Shown: positions 27,160 to 38,842 of the stretch, in pieces
Position numbering within the stretch: the stretch's first letter is position 1
Layout: every line of letters begins with the position of its first letter
Assembly (NCBI RefSeq): GCF_000754815.1
Contig: NZ_KN150747.1
Span: forward strand, 1,023,908-1,087,907
Direction of reading: 5' to 3'
DNA length: 64,000 bases
Source: Yersinia ruckeri ATCC 29473
Lineage (GTDB): Bacteria > Pseudomonadota > Gammaproteobacteria > Enterobacterales > Enterobacteriaceae
Notes under the pieces: model-generated
Told to the model about the DNA's origin: nothing
Databases searched by the model: none
What the model saw: only the letters and a program-made list of their open reading frames with translations
Position numbers and translations under genes: made by a program

Positions 27160-27342
27160 GAGAACCTTCTCTATTGTGCTGTCTAATTATTTGCTTGTTG
27201 AATAATTTATGTCGCCGTGGGCAACAAGTGCGGAAGGATTAACCGTTCAACTTATTGCTGCCACGATCATATGCTGCTTATAGATAAATGCCTTGAACGC
27301 AGATCACTATATAGTGGTAATTAATAAAGAGGATTTGATATC

Positions 27343-27358
27343 TGTGATTCCTCTCACA
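27343..27358 (-). promoter_or_regulatory. CRP site upstream of aspA
   Basis: TGTGA-N6-TCACA, both half-sites perfect, in the 374-bp divergent region between aspA (minus) and fxsA (plus). A 12-bp palindrome CACTATATAGTG (27305-27316) lies on the aspA side and may contain the -10 element. Assignment to aspA follows known CRP control of aspA; fxsA is 175 bp away on the other side and cannot be excluded. Nothing else was seen in this intergenic region. Confidence 0.65.
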
Positions 27359-27533
27359 GTTAGTTAAAACCTTAATAAAAGAGTGTGGACGGCTTGAAAA
27401 CTGTGGTGTTCACCACCATCTTAATCAAGTCGGCATAATGCGCCACGGCGGCGCGGCCCCATTTTCATCGTTTCTGTCCAATACGGCACGGGTGCCCTGA
27501 CAGGGGCGGCATGAACTGAATAAGGAGAATACG

Positions 27534-28034
27534 GTGCGTTGGTTACCGTTTGTGTTGATATTTTTATTGGCTTACATAGAAATATCGCTATTTATCAAGG
27601 TTGCAGCCGCGTTAGGCGTATTGGTTACTCTATTGCTGGTGATCTTCACTTCTTGCGTCGGTGTGTCTCTGGTGCGTAATCAAGGTATAAAAACCTTTAT
27701 GCAGATGCAGCAGAAACTGGCTGCTGGCGAAAGCCCAGCGGCGGAAATGGTAAAAAGTGTTTCTCTGGTGCTGGCGGGTTTCCTGCTGTTGGTTCCAGGT
27801 TTCTTTACCGACTTCCTCGGCTTATTGCTGCTGCTGCCACCGATTCAAAAATCGCTGACCCTGAAACTGATGCCGCATTTAAACATTTATCGTGCGGGCA
27901 GTAACGGACCCACTGCGGGTGGCAACACCTTTGACGGCGAGTTCCAACGTAAAGACGAGGGCCGTTTCCACGTTGAGCATCGTGATGATGAAGACGCTCG
28001 ATCCCGAGACGATCGTTTTGACAAAGATAAGTAG
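27534..28034 (+). CDS. fxsA: Membrane protein FxsA
   Basis: 166 residues starting with GTG at 27534, with AAGGAG 6-10 bases upstream; MRWLPFVLIFLLAYIEISLF is the family N-terminus. Several hydrophobic segments, then a charged cytoplasmic tail (GNTFDGEFQRKDEG, HRDDEDARSRDDR). Known: in E. coli overproduction of FxsA relieves F-exclusion of phage T7; normal function is not known. Position next to groSL is conserved. Confidence 0.95.
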   Translation: MRWLPFVLIFLLAYIEISLFIKVAAALGVLVTLLLVIFTSCVGVSLVRNQGIKTFMQMQQKLAAGESPAAEMVKSVSLVLAGFLLLVPGFFTDFLGLLLLLPPIQKSLTLKLMPHLNIYRAGSNGPTAGGNTFDGEFQRKDEGRFHVEHRDDEDARSRDDRFDKDK

Positions 28035-28166
28035 AAAAATCTGATTTTATAACTCCATGTTTCTTTTAAAAAAATAACATGGTGAATGTTATGGCGATCG
28101 GGTAGGGCGTTGGGACTAAAGTTTGTCTCATTTAGGCAGAAAAATTAAATTTTTTTTGTTTGCTCC

Positions 28167-28195
28167 CTTGAAGGGATGGTCAAACGTCCCCACTT
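28167..28195 (+). promoter_or_regulatory. Sigma-32 heat-shock promoter of groSL
   Basis: CTTGAA at 28167-28172, a 15-base spacer, and CCCCACTT at 28188-28195 match the sigma-32 consensus (CTTGAA, CCCCATNT). It lies 82 bp before the groS start. Confidence 0.9.
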
Positions 28196-28219
28196 AGAAA
28201 GCCACGGTACTGGTTATGA

Positions 28220-28570
<351 letters not shown>

Positions 28571-28597
28571 TCGCGCTCTGACTATCTTCTGAACTGA

Positions 28598-30262
<1,665 letters not shown>

Positions 30263-30310
30263 TGCCCCTCACCCTATAGCTTCATTGATTGCGAATAAGC
30301 TATAAACCTA

Positions 30311-30340
30311 AAGCGAGTGGGGAAACCTGCTCGCTTTTTT
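30311..30340 (+). terminator. groSL terminator
   Basis: AAGCGAG (30311-30317) pairs with CTCGCTT (30330-30336), followed by a T-run TTTTTTC. 48 bp after the groL stop. Confidence 0.85.
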
Positions 30341-30674
30341 CTTTCCTGTTTTGGCCATATTTCGGCAGAACCTTGCCATAATCAGCACCTTCCCGTCATT
30401 GACCCCTTCAATAGCCAAATGGGCGAAATACGTATTTATCCGTTCGTATGAACCTGGCATCAGGTTACACCGTCAATCTGTTTATATAAGAATCTTAAAC
30501 GCGGATTTAATGCAGTCATGTGATGACTATGGGGATTTTTTTAGCCATCACGCAGAGTTAGCGTGTAAACTGTAAGCTATTATTGCCCAGATATATGTGG
30601 CAACGGATGCCCAAGCGGCGACTTTGCTTTCTGGTAAACTTTGGCGTGATTCTCAATATCTGATGGGGAAAAAA
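30341..30674. other. Intergenic region before yjeI
   Basis: 334 bp without a recognisable gene or clear element. It must contain the yjeI promoter. E. coli carries yjeH upstream of groSL and other small genes in this neighbourhood; none is recognisable here. Confidence 0.5.
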
Positions 30675-31019
30675 ATGCGGATTAAAGTATTACTTGGTCT
30701 TTCAGCAGCCATGTTGCTGGCTGGCTGTAGCTCTACCACCCAGTTAAGTGCGGCTGGCGAGCAAGTTAAGTTCTCTGATACCAAACCTGGTAGTGAATGC
30801 CAGTTAGTGGGTGAGGTCAGCGGCAGCCAAAGCAACTGGTTATCCGGTCAGGGTGGCGAGAGCAGCTCTATGCGTGGCGCGGCTAACGACCTACGTAACA
30901 AAGCGGCAGCGATGGGCGGCAACGTCATTTACGGTGCAACCAGCCCAAGTGAGACATTCCTGTCCAGTTTTGCTCCGTTAGACAGCAAGATGGTCGGCCA
31001 GGTTTATAAATGCCCATAA
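30675..31019 (+). CDS. yjeI: DUF4156 lipoprotein YjeI
   Basis: 114 residues from the ATG at 30675; two earlier in-frame ATGs (30597, 30663) would put charged residues ahead of the signal peptide. Lipoprotein signal MRIKVLLGLSAAMLLAGC with lipobox LAGC, then SNWLSGQGGE, SMRGAANDLRNKAAAMGGNVIYG and QVYKCP as in E. coli YjeI. Function unknown; predicted to be anchored in the outer membrane. Ribosome site is the GGGGAA just before the start. Confidence 0.92.
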   Translation: MRIKVLLGLSAAMLLAGCSSTTQLSAAGEQVKFSDTKPGSECQLVGEVSGSQSNWLSGQGGESSSMRGAANDLRNKAAAMGGNVIYGATSPSETFLSSFAPLDSKMVGQVYKCP

Positions 31020-31097
31020 TCTTTACCTGCCAGGTTTTTGGCTGAATAAGATCAATAATCAGGAGATGCCAAGGTATCTCCTGACCTATTTTTATGG

Positions 31098-32126
31098 CTA
31101 ATCTTGTGCCAATCGTAAATCCAGCGGTGTTTTACTCGGCTCCCCACCAATTTCCCGTGCCAATCTTGGCACCAGATAACCCGAGACTCGGCTCAGTAGC
31201 CCTTTTATCAGCAGACGCGCTTCATCGTCATCAACCATAAAATGCGCGGCACCTTGTACTTTATCCAGCACGTGGATGTAATAAGGCAAAATTCCTGCGT
31301 TAAACAACGCATGACTTAATGCTGCCAGTACATCTGGGTCGTTATTTACATCCCGAAGTAATACACTTTGGTTCAGTAGCGTGACGCCAGCCTGTTTGAG
31401 GCGCGCCATACTGTCACACAACGATTGATCGATCTCATTAGGATGGTTGATATGTGTGACCAGTAGCACTTGCAGGCGAGAATCCAGCAGCCGTTGGCAC
31501 AGGGTTGAAGTGATTCGAGCCGGGATAACGACGGGCAAGCGCGTATGAATACGCAGGCGCTTGATATGTGCGATATTCTCTAGCTGAGTGATCAACCAAT
31601 CCAGTTCGTGATCTTTTGCCATCAGTGGATCACCGCCGGAGAAAATGATCTCATCCAGTTCTGGGTGCTGGGCAATATAATCCAGAGCTTGCTGCCAGTT
31701 GGCTTTGTTACCTTGGTTGTCCTGATACGGGAAATGGCGGCGGAAACAGTAGCGGCAATTCACCGCGCAGCCGCCTTTGACCAGCAGTAGCGCTCGGTTA
31801 TGGTATTTATGCAGTAGGCCGGGAACGACGCTGCGCTGCTCGTCTAGCGGGTCATCGGTAAAGCCGGGAACGGCGATAAATTCTTCGCGTGCCGTGAGCA
31901 CTTGCAGTAATAGAGGATCTTTTGCATCGCCGGAACGCATCCGTGCAACAAAAGCTCTGGGCACACGCAATGGAAACAGGCGACGGGCAGCCGTGCCTTG
32001 CCGAAGTTCGGCATGTTCATTTAGCGCTAAAAGACAGAGTAATTCATCAGGATCGGTAATTACATCGGCCAGTTGCTGCAACCAATCTTCTCTAATTGGC
32101 ATGTTTCGGGTTACAATGTTTGCCAT
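31098..32126 (-). CDS. epmB: EF-P lysine 2,3-aminomutase EpmB
   Basis: 342 residues. Radical-SAM motif C-x3-C-x2-C at Cys 120, 124 and 127 in [31 protein letters not shown], and [14 protein letters not shown] for PLP binding. Reaction: converts L-alpha-lysine to (R)-beta-lysine, which EpmA attaches to EF-P. Divergent from efp with 41 bp between the start codons, so the two promoters overlap. EpmA is 12.8 kb away in this window. Confidence 0.97.
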   Translation of the reverse strand: MANIVTRNMPIREDWLQQLADVITDPDELLCLLALNEHAELRQGTAARRLFPLRVPRAFVARMRSGDAKDPLLLQVLTAREEFIAVPGFTDDPLDEQRSVVPGLLHKYHNRALLLVKGGCAVNCRYCFRRHFPYQDNQGNKANWQQALDYIAQHPELDEIIFSGGDPLMAKDHELDWLITQLENIAHIKRLRIHTRLPVVIPARITSTLCQRLLDSRLQVLLVTHINHPNEIDQSLCDSMARLKQAGVTLLNQSVLLRDVNNDPDVLAALSHALFNAGILPYYIHVLDKVQGAAHFMVDDDEARLLIKGLLSRVSGYLVPRLAREIGGEPSKTPLDLRLAQD

Positions 32127-32167
32127 TTTTTGGGCTTAACACCAGTTTCAATATTCAGAGGGCCATT

Positions 32168-32734
32168 ATGGCGACTTATTCTAGCAACGATTTCCGTCCC
32201 GGTCTTAAAATCATGTTCGAAGGCGAACCTTACGCCGTAGAATCCAGTGAGTTTGTGAAGCCAGGTAAAGGCCAGGCTTTTGCGCGCGTGAAAATGCGTC
32301 GCTTGCTGACGGGTAAACAGTTGGAAAAAACCTTTAAATCTACTGACTCTCTGGAAGGTGCGGACGTCATGGATATGAACCTGACTTACCTGTACAACGA
32401 CGGTGAGTTCTGGCATTTCATGAATAACGAAACTTTCGAGCAGTTGGCGGCAGACGTTAAGGCCGTTGGCGAAAATGCCAAATGGCTTATCGACCAGGCT
32501 GAATGTATTGTTACCCTGTGGAATGGTCAGCCGATTGTTGTTACTCCACCAAACTTTGTAGAACTGGAAATCACTGATACTGACCCAGGCCTGAAAGGTG
32601 ATACTGCGGGTACTGGCGGCAAGCCTGCAACCTTGAGCACCGGTGCAGTGGTTAAAGTGCCATTGTTCGTTCAGGTTGGTGAAGTTATTAAAGTTGACAC
32701 TCGTTCTGGTGATTATGTTTCTCGTGTTAAGTAA
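32168..32734 (+). CDS. efp: Elongation factor P
   Basis: 188 residues from ATG 32168, the family start [14 protein letters not shown]. The modified lysine is Lys 34 in KPGKGQAF. Three-domain EF-P ending [13 protein letters not shown]. Known: relieves ribosome stalling at polyproline; beta-lysylated by EpmA/EpmB. Divergent from epmB. Followed by two hairpins. Confidence 0.98.
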   Translation: MATYSSNDFRPGLKIMFEGEPYAVESSEFVKPGKGQAFARVKMRRLLTGKQLEKTFKSTDSLEGADVMDMNLTYLYNDGEFWHFMNNETFEQLAADVKAVGENAKWLIDQAECIVTLWNGQPIVVTPPNFVELEITDTDPGLKGDTAGTGGKPATLSTGAVVKVPLFVQVGEVIKVDTRSGDYVSRVK

Positions 32735-32760
32735 TTAATGCCTGAAATAGTAATGATTTA

Positions 32761-32840
32761 TTAACTGCTCTGATAAACGCTAGCAGTTAATAAATAAAGA
32801 ACCCCAATAATTGAGTGGTATTCGAATATTGGGGCTCTTT
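32761..32840 (+). terminator. Tandem hairpins after efp
   Basis: First stem TTAACTGCT (32761-32769) with AGCAGTTAA (32782-32790); second, longer stem AAAGAACCCCAATA (32796-32809) with TATTGGGGCTCTTT (32827-32840), one mismatch, ending in TTT. Also positioned to stop transcription from the convergent LPMO gene. Confidence 0.8.
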
Positions 32841-32919
32841 ACGTTTCCCATTTTTAACCCAGTTTTAGAAGTATTCTATGGCTTCCATTATATATTTATT
32901 TCTCTGTTGGTTATGAATA

Positions 32920-33513
32920 TTAACCAATTATATTAACATCTATTACTTGATAGAATGCATTGCTCGTATCTGAAATGTCCCACACGCCAAGGATGATATT
33001 GTAACCAGTGTGATTATTGGGCAATATACATTGGTGAGTAACTGATTTACCTGGAATACTGCCATAGTCGTTATATTGACAAAATGGTGTTAAATTAAAT
33101 GATGCACGGGAAAGTGGTGCTGATTTATTCCAATTTTGCTTAGTTATAAAATAACGCCAACGAGTTGTGCTATGTGTTACCGTAATATTCCAAGTGAACG
33201 TGATGGGGCCGGAGTAAATATTTGACTTAAACCAACGGGTGGGTGTTTGAATATCCAACGGTGCAAACATGCCTACTCCTGCACTGGCGATAACACCATC
33301 AGCGGGACCATATTCTGGGAAGTTCTTTTTACCCTCCACACTTTGCGGTTCATATTGTACAAAACCACATTGAATATTATTGCCTAATTGACATAGATAG
33401 GATCGACTCGCTGGATATTGAATATATCCATGGGCTTGGGCAAATGAAGAAAGTTGACTGAATATTATAAATAAAAAAAATAATATGAATGCTATAGGTT
33501 GGTTACCTTTCAT
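32920..33513 (-). CDS. Secreted LPMO (AA10) / chitin-binding protein
   Basis: 197 residues. Signal peptide ends AQA, so the mature protein starts with His 28 ([14 protein letters not shown]), the amino-terminal His of the copper histidine brace. The second brace His is in [10 protein letters not shown]. Four or more cysteines (LCQLG, QCGF, FCQYN, QCILP) fit disulfides. Known: AA10 lytic polysaccharide monooxygenases/CBP21 family cleave chitin or cellulose oxidatively and in pathogens (GbpA, CbpD) help adhesion. No extra binding domain here. Much more AT-rich than its neighbours and without an equivalent at this place in E. coli, so probably acquired. Confidence 0.9.
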   Translation of the reverse strand: MKGNQPIAFILFFLFIIFSQLSSFAQAHGYIQYPASRSYLCQLGNNIQCGFVQYEPQSVEGKKNFPEYGPADGVIASAGVGMFAPLDIQTPTRWFKSNIYSGPITFTWNITVTHSTTRWRYFITKQNWNKSAPLSRASFNLTPFCQYNDYGSIPGKSVTHQCILPNNHTGYNIILGVWDISDTSNAFYQVIDVNIIG

Positions 33514-33925
33514 AATTCACTCCTTTTTTAATGTGTAATATTCTAATTATTTCTTTATGGTATATCCTGCTTATATTGTTGGCGGGGGATTAAAAACTTA
33601 TCGCATTCATGTGATAATCACTGACATCTATGATTTTCGCAACGACTTAATATGATTAATGTATTACATAAAGTAATTATATACATATGAAAATTAATTC
33701 TGGTGATTGTTTTTTTGTGATGGGATTTTATTGATCACATGTTTTTTATAATCTTCTCATCAGTTAAGTTAAAATGATTTAACAAATAATAATAGGTTGT
33801 CTTCTTTGTATTCAGTAAGATATATAGCCTGTATTGATGATTCCGGTAGTACAGAGTCAATCTACCGAGACCACTAATATGTAAAGATCAGCGGCAACGT
33901 ATCAGGTTGTCGCCGCCGCTTTTAC
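33514..33925. other. AT-rich region between LPMO and fimbrial regulator genes
   Basis: 412 bp without a gene. The left side should hold the LPMO promoter. On the right (33889-33924) an inverted repeat AGCGGC-AAC against GTTGTCGCCGCCGCT lies directly after the regulator stop and could be its minus-strand terminator. Nothing else recognised. Confidence 0.5.
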
Positions 33926-34537
33926 TTATACGCCTTGATTAGTTGATAGATCCAGATAAAGAGACAGTCGATTACTCGCACCTAGTTTGAGGCGAATATT
34001 ACGCTTGTGGGTATAAACTGTTTTAATATTAATATCTAATGTATTTGCTATTCTTTGATCGATCCAGCCTTCTAGCCAGTAATTTAATATCGATTCCTCT
34101 CTATCACTAAATAATGCCGGAGCGGGTTGTAATGGATGTTCAGAATAACTTCCCATCGGATTACATAATGCTGCACTCACTAATTGTTCCAATTGACTGA
34201 TGTTATGTTTTTTGGTGATGACTTTCCATGCTCCGCGATCTAAAAGATATTGGCTGAGCCAAGGTGAAGGGGAGTGCAAATAAACCAGTAACTTGCTAGG
34301 GATACAGGTAGCCAAAAGTGACTCTAAAATTTTAAGGTTATGTGTTTCAAAGACGTAAGAATAAAGATCGGCGATAACCAATTGAGGTTGCCACAGTTTA
34401 ATTTGTGCATTGGCGACCACCAGATTACTGGTTTGCGCCAGTGCAACTTTAGATGCCAAATGCATGCGCGAGTTTATTAACCATTCAACACCAACTCGGC
34501 TAAAACGGCATGGGTCAATTAACACGACTTTTTTCAT
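33926..34537 (-). CDS. LuxR/NarL-type regulator at the end of the fimbrial operon
   Basis: 203 residues. C-terminal LuxR helix-turn-helix (FSDREESILNYWLEGWIDQR, then NTLDINIKTVYTHKRNIRLKL). The N-terminal half looks like a receiver domain (VVLIDPCRFSRVGVEWLI; QLVIADLYSYVF; KVITKK) but the acidic pocket is reduced to the IDP and ADL aspartates, so phosphorylation is uncertain. It reads in the same direction as the fimbrial genes, 54 bp after the adhesin. Inference: controls the fimbrial operon or cross-regulates motility, as regulators at the end of other fimbrial operons do (for example MrpJ, from a different family). No gene symbol assigned. Confidence 0.8.
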   Translation of the reverse strand: MKKVVLIDPCRFSRVGVEWLINSRMHLASKVALAQTSNLVVANAQIKLWQPQLVIADLYSYVFETHNLKILESLLATCIPSKLLVYLHSPSPWLSQYLLDRGAWKVITKKHNISQLEQLVSAALCNPMGSYSEHPLQPAPALFSDREESILNYWLEGWIDQRIANTLDINIKTVYTHKRNIRLKLGASNRLSLYLDLSTNQGV

Positions 34538-34591
34538 TTTAATTCCCTACAAATCCGTATGAAGGACGTTTAGGCGCTCCACTCCCCGTGC

Positions 34592-35584
34592 TTAGAGATA
34601 GAGAATTTCAACTGTTGCTGTGGCGGAAAAAGGTCCGATTTTGATCTCTCCGAGTGGTATAAGCTCAGCACTTAGCAGTACTTCATGTTGGGTATCCAGC
34701 GCGGTGAAATCGGCCAGGAAAAACGGTTTGGCTAGCGGGATCTGGGTATGGGTTGCCAGATCGGTCAGTTTTATGCCAAATCCACTGTCAGTAGTGGGTA
34801 GTAGATAGTTGCTGTAAGCATGGGGAGTGGTGATATAACCATTTATTTTAATGGGTGTTTTACAGCCGCTTTTATCCAAAATCAGTGAGAAAAACTGTGT
34901 TGGAACCGCGGGGGAAAAACCGCTGGGTGTCTTTTGTATCGTGCCGAAATCAACCACTCCAGGGGAAGGGGTGATCGTGATATCAATGGTACAGTCGGTT
35001 GCTGTAATCAGGCCTAAATCAGTAATAACATAGGTGAAGTTTGCCCGAGCATTATTTAACCCATATTTACCATCGAGTTGATACAAAGTGTAGTTATTAT
35101 CCGGCGTAGGAGAAAAAGGGTCTAGGCCGCGTTTACGGATAATCGGCTGAAAAGTAAGAGGAAAGGTAACGTCTGGGCATTGATCCAATGGAATCCCCGT
35201 CTTGCATGCGGGTATTACGTTACCTGTATTGATGCCTGCGCCGCTGCCACCACCTTGTGGCCATTGGTCGACACCGTTGAAACGCATACCAAACTCAATG
35301 CCCCAGTTAAGTGGATTGGTATTGTTCGGATTGACGTAAAAATAGATGTTTTCCATTTCACGAATATTGTTATCGCGGTAACAGCGGGCGGAAATACTGC
35401 GGGTCGATCCGCGCCAGATAACGGTGTAATTCGGTTCGGTTGTGGGGACTTTTACCGTTGAGCCAATGCTTTCCGTCAGCGTCAAACCACTGCCATCGGT
35501 ACGCACGCAGGCCAATGCCCAGACTGAGGACGAAAAAATGCTGAGAAAACAGCTTAAACAGAGCAGAGAAATAAGACGGCACAT
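34592..35584 (-). CDS. Fimbrial tip adhesin/minor subunit
   Basis: 330 residues. Signal peptide ending VWA, then CVRTDGSG. Two-part layout: an N-terminal region (about 25-200) that may be a receptor-binding domain and a C-terminal pilin domain from about 205 (DCTIDITITPSPGVVDFG) with a Cys pair, ending AELIPLGEIKIGPFSATATVEILYL split over the last strands with the penultimate Tyr typical of pilins. Start overlaps the chaperone stop by one base (TAATG). Receptor cannot be inferred. Confidence 0.85.
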   Translation of the reverse strand: MCRLISLLCLSCFLSIFSSSVWALACVRTDGSGLTLTESIGSTVKVPTTEPNYTVIWRGSTRSISARCYRDNNIREMENIYFYVNPNNTNPLNWGIEFGMRFNGVDQWPQGGGSGAGINTGNVIPACKTGIPLDQCPDVTFPLTFQPIIRKRGLDPFSPTPDNNYTLYQLDGKYGLNNARANFTYVITDLGLITATDCTIDITITPSPGVVDFGTIQKTPSGFSPAVPTQFFSLILDKSGCKTPIKINGYITTPHAYSNYLLPTTDSGFGIKLTDLATHTQIPLAKPFFLADFTALDTQHEVLLSAELIPLGEIKIGPFSATATVEILYL

Positions 35585-36324
35585 TACGACCTCTGCTTAT
35601 CTTGACTTGAACATAGCGAACCGGAGCAGTTATAAGCCGTATCCTGTTGCCCACCATAATCATTCATATGGGACAGGTAAATACGGCCACTGATTACACG
35701 GTGGGTGGGAACAACCAGACTCTCTCCCGGAGCCAGCATTTTGGCATCAAATTCCAGCGGGGATTTTCCTTCGCCAACGGCAATACCGACTAAAGTGACA
35801 TGCAGAGGTGTCGTATTTTTAATGGTCAGCTGCGTTGCTTGCGTGGTGATGGTTAGTTTGGCGGCATTATTTTCCCCTCTGGGTGGAATAACGCTATCTG
35901 GTCGATAGAACAGTTTTATTTTGGAGTGCAAAGCGATTTGCAGGGCATTCGGTCTATCTGTTTTTGGCGGAATTTCGCGAATATTAAGATAAAAAACTGA
36001 TTCTCGATCCTGTGGGAGTGCACTATTTGGTAGTAAGGTAACGCGAACAATATTGCGATCCCCCGCTTCCACGCGTTGTAGCGGCGGTAATGCAAGGAAA
36101 GGGGCGGTGATCTTTTTCCCCGCGCTGTCTTCAATCCAGGATTGAGCAACATATGGTAGCGTGCTTTTGTTGGTCACTGTGATGCTGACGGATTGCATCC
36201 CTTGATGGTAAATAACCCGGGTGCGATCCAGAACCAGTGCCGCTTGCGCAGAACTCAATCCCAAGCACAACAGTAGAATCAGTGTACGAGTGAAACCACG
36301 ATGTAATCTTCTCTTCATATTCAA
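35584..36324 (-). CDS. Periplasmic fimbrial chaperone
   Basis: 246 residues. Signal peptide ends AQA, followed by ALVLDRTRVIYHQGMQSVSI and the chaperone signature RESVFYLNIREIPP; two immunoglobulin-like domains. The Arg and Lys that bind the subunit C-terminus are at about R35 and in SKIKLFYRP. Function: donor-strand complementation of the subunits in the periplasm. Here it follows the usher, the reverse of the common chaperone-usher order. Has an extra Cys pair near the end (NCSGSLC). Confidence 0.93.
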   Translation of the reverse strand: MNMKRRLHRGFTRTLILLLCLGLSSAQAALVLDRTRVIYHQGMQSVSITVTNKSTLPYVAQSWIEDSAGKKITAPFLALPPLQRVEAGDRNIVRVTLLPNSALPQDRESVFYLNIREIPPKTDRPNALQIALHSKIKLFYRPDSVIPPRGENNAAKLTITTQATQLTIKNTTPLHVTLVGIAVGEGKSPLEFDAKMLAPGESLVVPTHRVISGRIYLSHMNDYGGQQDTAYNCSGSLCSSQDKQRS

Positions 36325-36366
36325 TTCCTAAACGTCATTTTTTAATAAAAAACTCCGCCGATCGCG

Positions 36367-38778
36367 TCAGCGACACATCACCGATTGAGGTGTGGTAACG
36401 GTTTCTGGCAGTACTTGTGGTAAAGCAAGGGTGCAGGTTTGTGTGGCCCAACGGACGGTGAGTTGGCTGTCCGGTTGCACGCCAATCAGATACGTTAGGC
36501 CGTCTTCACCGACAATGGCGCTGGCTTTGCCTGTCCGGTTGCTGGTGACTTCAGCACCAAAAGGTATAGGTTTACCTCGAGAATCTTTGAGCAATAACAG
36601 CAGCTTGCTGCCTTGATTCATTTCAAAGGGCAGATAACCTATAGCCCCTTCGGTTAATACCAAGCTGCGGATTGGTGCGTGAGCTTCGGCATCAATGGGT
36701 AAATTATTCATATCTACCCGAGCCTCGAAGTTTTCATAGGGCGGTGGCCCATCGATAACGGCATAGCCAAAGGCGTTGGTATAATTTTTTCCGTTATTGA
36801 ATGTCACATTGGGGACGCCGTGAGTATCAACCAGCAAACGGGTATTACCGGCACTTCCAGACGCATGCAAGGCGGAACCTTTTAGCGTGCCGACCATAGA
36901 ACCACTTAGATTGGCGGTAACCGCACGGTAGCTATCTGATACGTAGCTACCACTTAGCCCCAATTGGTAGAGGGGAGACTGATGCTGGTAGAAGCCGCTG
37001 AGCAACGCGTTGTTTTGTTGTCTGCCGACGATTAACTGGTAATAGTCATCTTTCCCACGATTTTTCCGAAATGAAACGGTTTGATCCAAACGATCTCGAC
37101 TTGTTTGTTGGTTATAGCTGATGCGGGTTTTGCCTTCGAGTGGGATGCTGATACCCAAATAGCTCACTAGATCGTTACGATCCTGGTCTTTGTTATAAGA
37201 TAGGGACAAATTCAGAGAAACATTATTGAACTGAATGAAATCAAACAAGGTGCTGGCAGATAGATCAAAACGTTCACTGGCTTTGGTATTCCAGTAAGTA
37301 TCGTGCGTGTAGGAAAGATAAGTGGAAAAATGGTCGAATTGCTTGGCCGTCACCACGGAATAACGCTGTTTATTGTCTCGCTGAATCACGCCATTACTGG
37401 TATTGGTAAATTCGTTCAGAGAAATAAATTTCTTGTCGGAAAAACGGTAACCAAAGAAGCGAATATCCGCATCAAGGCTGTCGAAACGCTTAGCGTAGTT
37501 AAAGCGGTAGGAGTGACCCAGAAATTGCTCATTCTCCAATATCGCTCTAGCTTGGGTGACGTCGAAAGAAACGGCACCAAACTGGTAAAGATCCTTACCG
37601 ATCCCAGCGGCAATGGAGTGATAATGATCGGCCAGGATAGTACCGCCGTAGGCTGACCAAGTGCTGGTCAGGCCATAAGACAATTCAGCCATAGTGAAGA
37701 ATGGATTCTGTGCATGGTTACTGGCATTAATAGGCTTTCCCATTGCGGTGTTATAGCGAATTTGCCCTTCCCGGGTCAGAAAAGGAACTGAAGCGGTATT
37801 CACCGAAAATTGGCTGTTGGAGCCATCTTCTTCTTCCACCGTAACGACTAATTCACCTTGAACGGCGCTGCTTAAATCCTGAATGCTGAATGGGCCGGGT
37901 GGCACGGTCGCCAAATAAATGGTGCGTCCCTGCTGGCTTACGGTCACTTTGGCATTGGTTTTCGCAATCCCGTTTATTCGGGGGGCATAGCCACGCAAGC
38001 TGGGTGGCAGCATCCGTTCATCGCTGGCCAGTTTGATGCCGTTGTAGCTGAGAGTATCGAAGATATCCGAGCTAAGATAAGTCTGGCCCAGCGTGAGCTG
38101 AGATTTAATTGAAGGCAGTGGGCGGAAGGCATGGGTGTTATTAAAGTCGAAAGACTGATCGCCTTCTTTATTACTGTAGTTTGAAAACTGGTAATCACTG
38201 CGTAAACGCCAGGCACCGAAATTAGCGCCAGTGGTGCCGAAAGCGGAAAGGGAATTGACCTGACTTTCATGCTTGTTTTGACGGCTATTTACCACCATAC
38301 GATAATCCAGCATCAGCCCATTAATACCATGCTCCCATCGTTCTGGCGGCGTGTAATTCTTATCGTAATATTGCAGGAGAGACTGTGGTACCGTAATTTT
38401 AAGTTGACCGTTATTTTTATAATAGCGAGCTGTAATTCCGGGCAAATCATCTGGCATTAAGCAACTGTGATCGGGTAATTCCAAGATATATTCTGATTTT
38501 AAACCAAGAGTATTAATCAGACTTCGTGGTAGACAAGGTTGTGCTTGTTTCTCACGTTCAACAAAGTTTATCTCTTGTTGCTTATAGTCATTATTATTGA
38601 CTACCACATCGACGAGATAATTTCCCGGAGTCAACCGATCGGGGGCTGAAAATTGAGAAAGGTCTACCTGATCTTGAACGCCAATGTTTAAGAACTCGGT
38701 ATTAAACTCGACACCGCTGGCCTTAAAGGCAAAAAAAACCAAACAGAATACCGACTTATAAATGCTATAAGTTTTCAC
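36367..38778 (-). CDS. Fimbrial outer-membrane usher
   Basis: 803 residues. Signal peptide, N-terminal PapC_N domain (VEFNTEFLNI ... PGNYLVDVVVN), a large beta-barrel with the plug region around VNTASVPFLTREGQIRYN, and two C-terminal domains with RSLVLTEGAIGYLPFEMNQG and a Cys pair (QTCTL ... VMCR). Function: platform for assembly and secretion of the fimbria. Lies between the pilin and the chaperone genes, all transcribed leftward. Confidence 0.95.
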   Translation of the reverse strand: MKTYSIYKSVFCLVFFAFKASGVEFNTEFLNIGVQDQVDLSQFSAPDRLTPGNYLVDVVVNNNDYKQQEINFVEREKQAQPCLPRSLINTLGLKSEYILELPDHSCLMPDDLPGITARYYKNNGQLKITVPQSLLQYYDKNYTPPERWEHGINGLMLDYRMVVNSRQNKHESQVNSLSAFGTTGANFGAWRLRSDYQFSNYSNKEGDQSFDFNNTHAFRPLPSIKSQLTLGQTYLSSDIFDTLSYNGIKLASDERMLPPSLRGYAPRINGIAKTNAKVTVSQQGRTIYLATVPPGPFSIQDLSSAVQGELVVTVEEEDGSNSQFSVNTASVPFLTREGQIRYNTAMGKPINASNHAQNPFFTMAELSYGLTSTWSAYGGTILADHYHSIAAGIGKDLYQFGAVSFDVTQARAILENEQFLGHSYRFNYAKRFDSLDADIRFFGYRFSDKKFISLNEFTNTSNGVIQRDNKQRYSVVTAKQFDHFSTYLSYTHDTYWNTKASERFDLSASTLFDFIQFNNVSLNLSLSYNKDQDRNDLVSYLGISIPLEGKTRISYNQQTSRDRLDQTVSFRKNRGKDDYYQLIVGRQQNNALLSGFYQHQSPLYQLGLSGSYVSDSYRAVTANLSGSMVGTLKGSALHASGSAGNTRLLVDTHGVPNVTFNNGKNYTNAFGYAVIDGPPPYENFEARVDMNNLPIDAEAHAPIRSLVLTEGAIGYLPFEMNQGSKLLLLLKDSRGKPIPFGAEVTSNRTGKASAIVGEDGLTYLIGVQPDSQLTVRWATQTCTLALPQVLPETVTTPQSVMCR

Positions 38779-38842
38779 AATCTTGCCCTGTATGTATAAG
38801 GGGGAATATATCCCCCCTTAATAGTAAAGCGGTTGATTCTTA

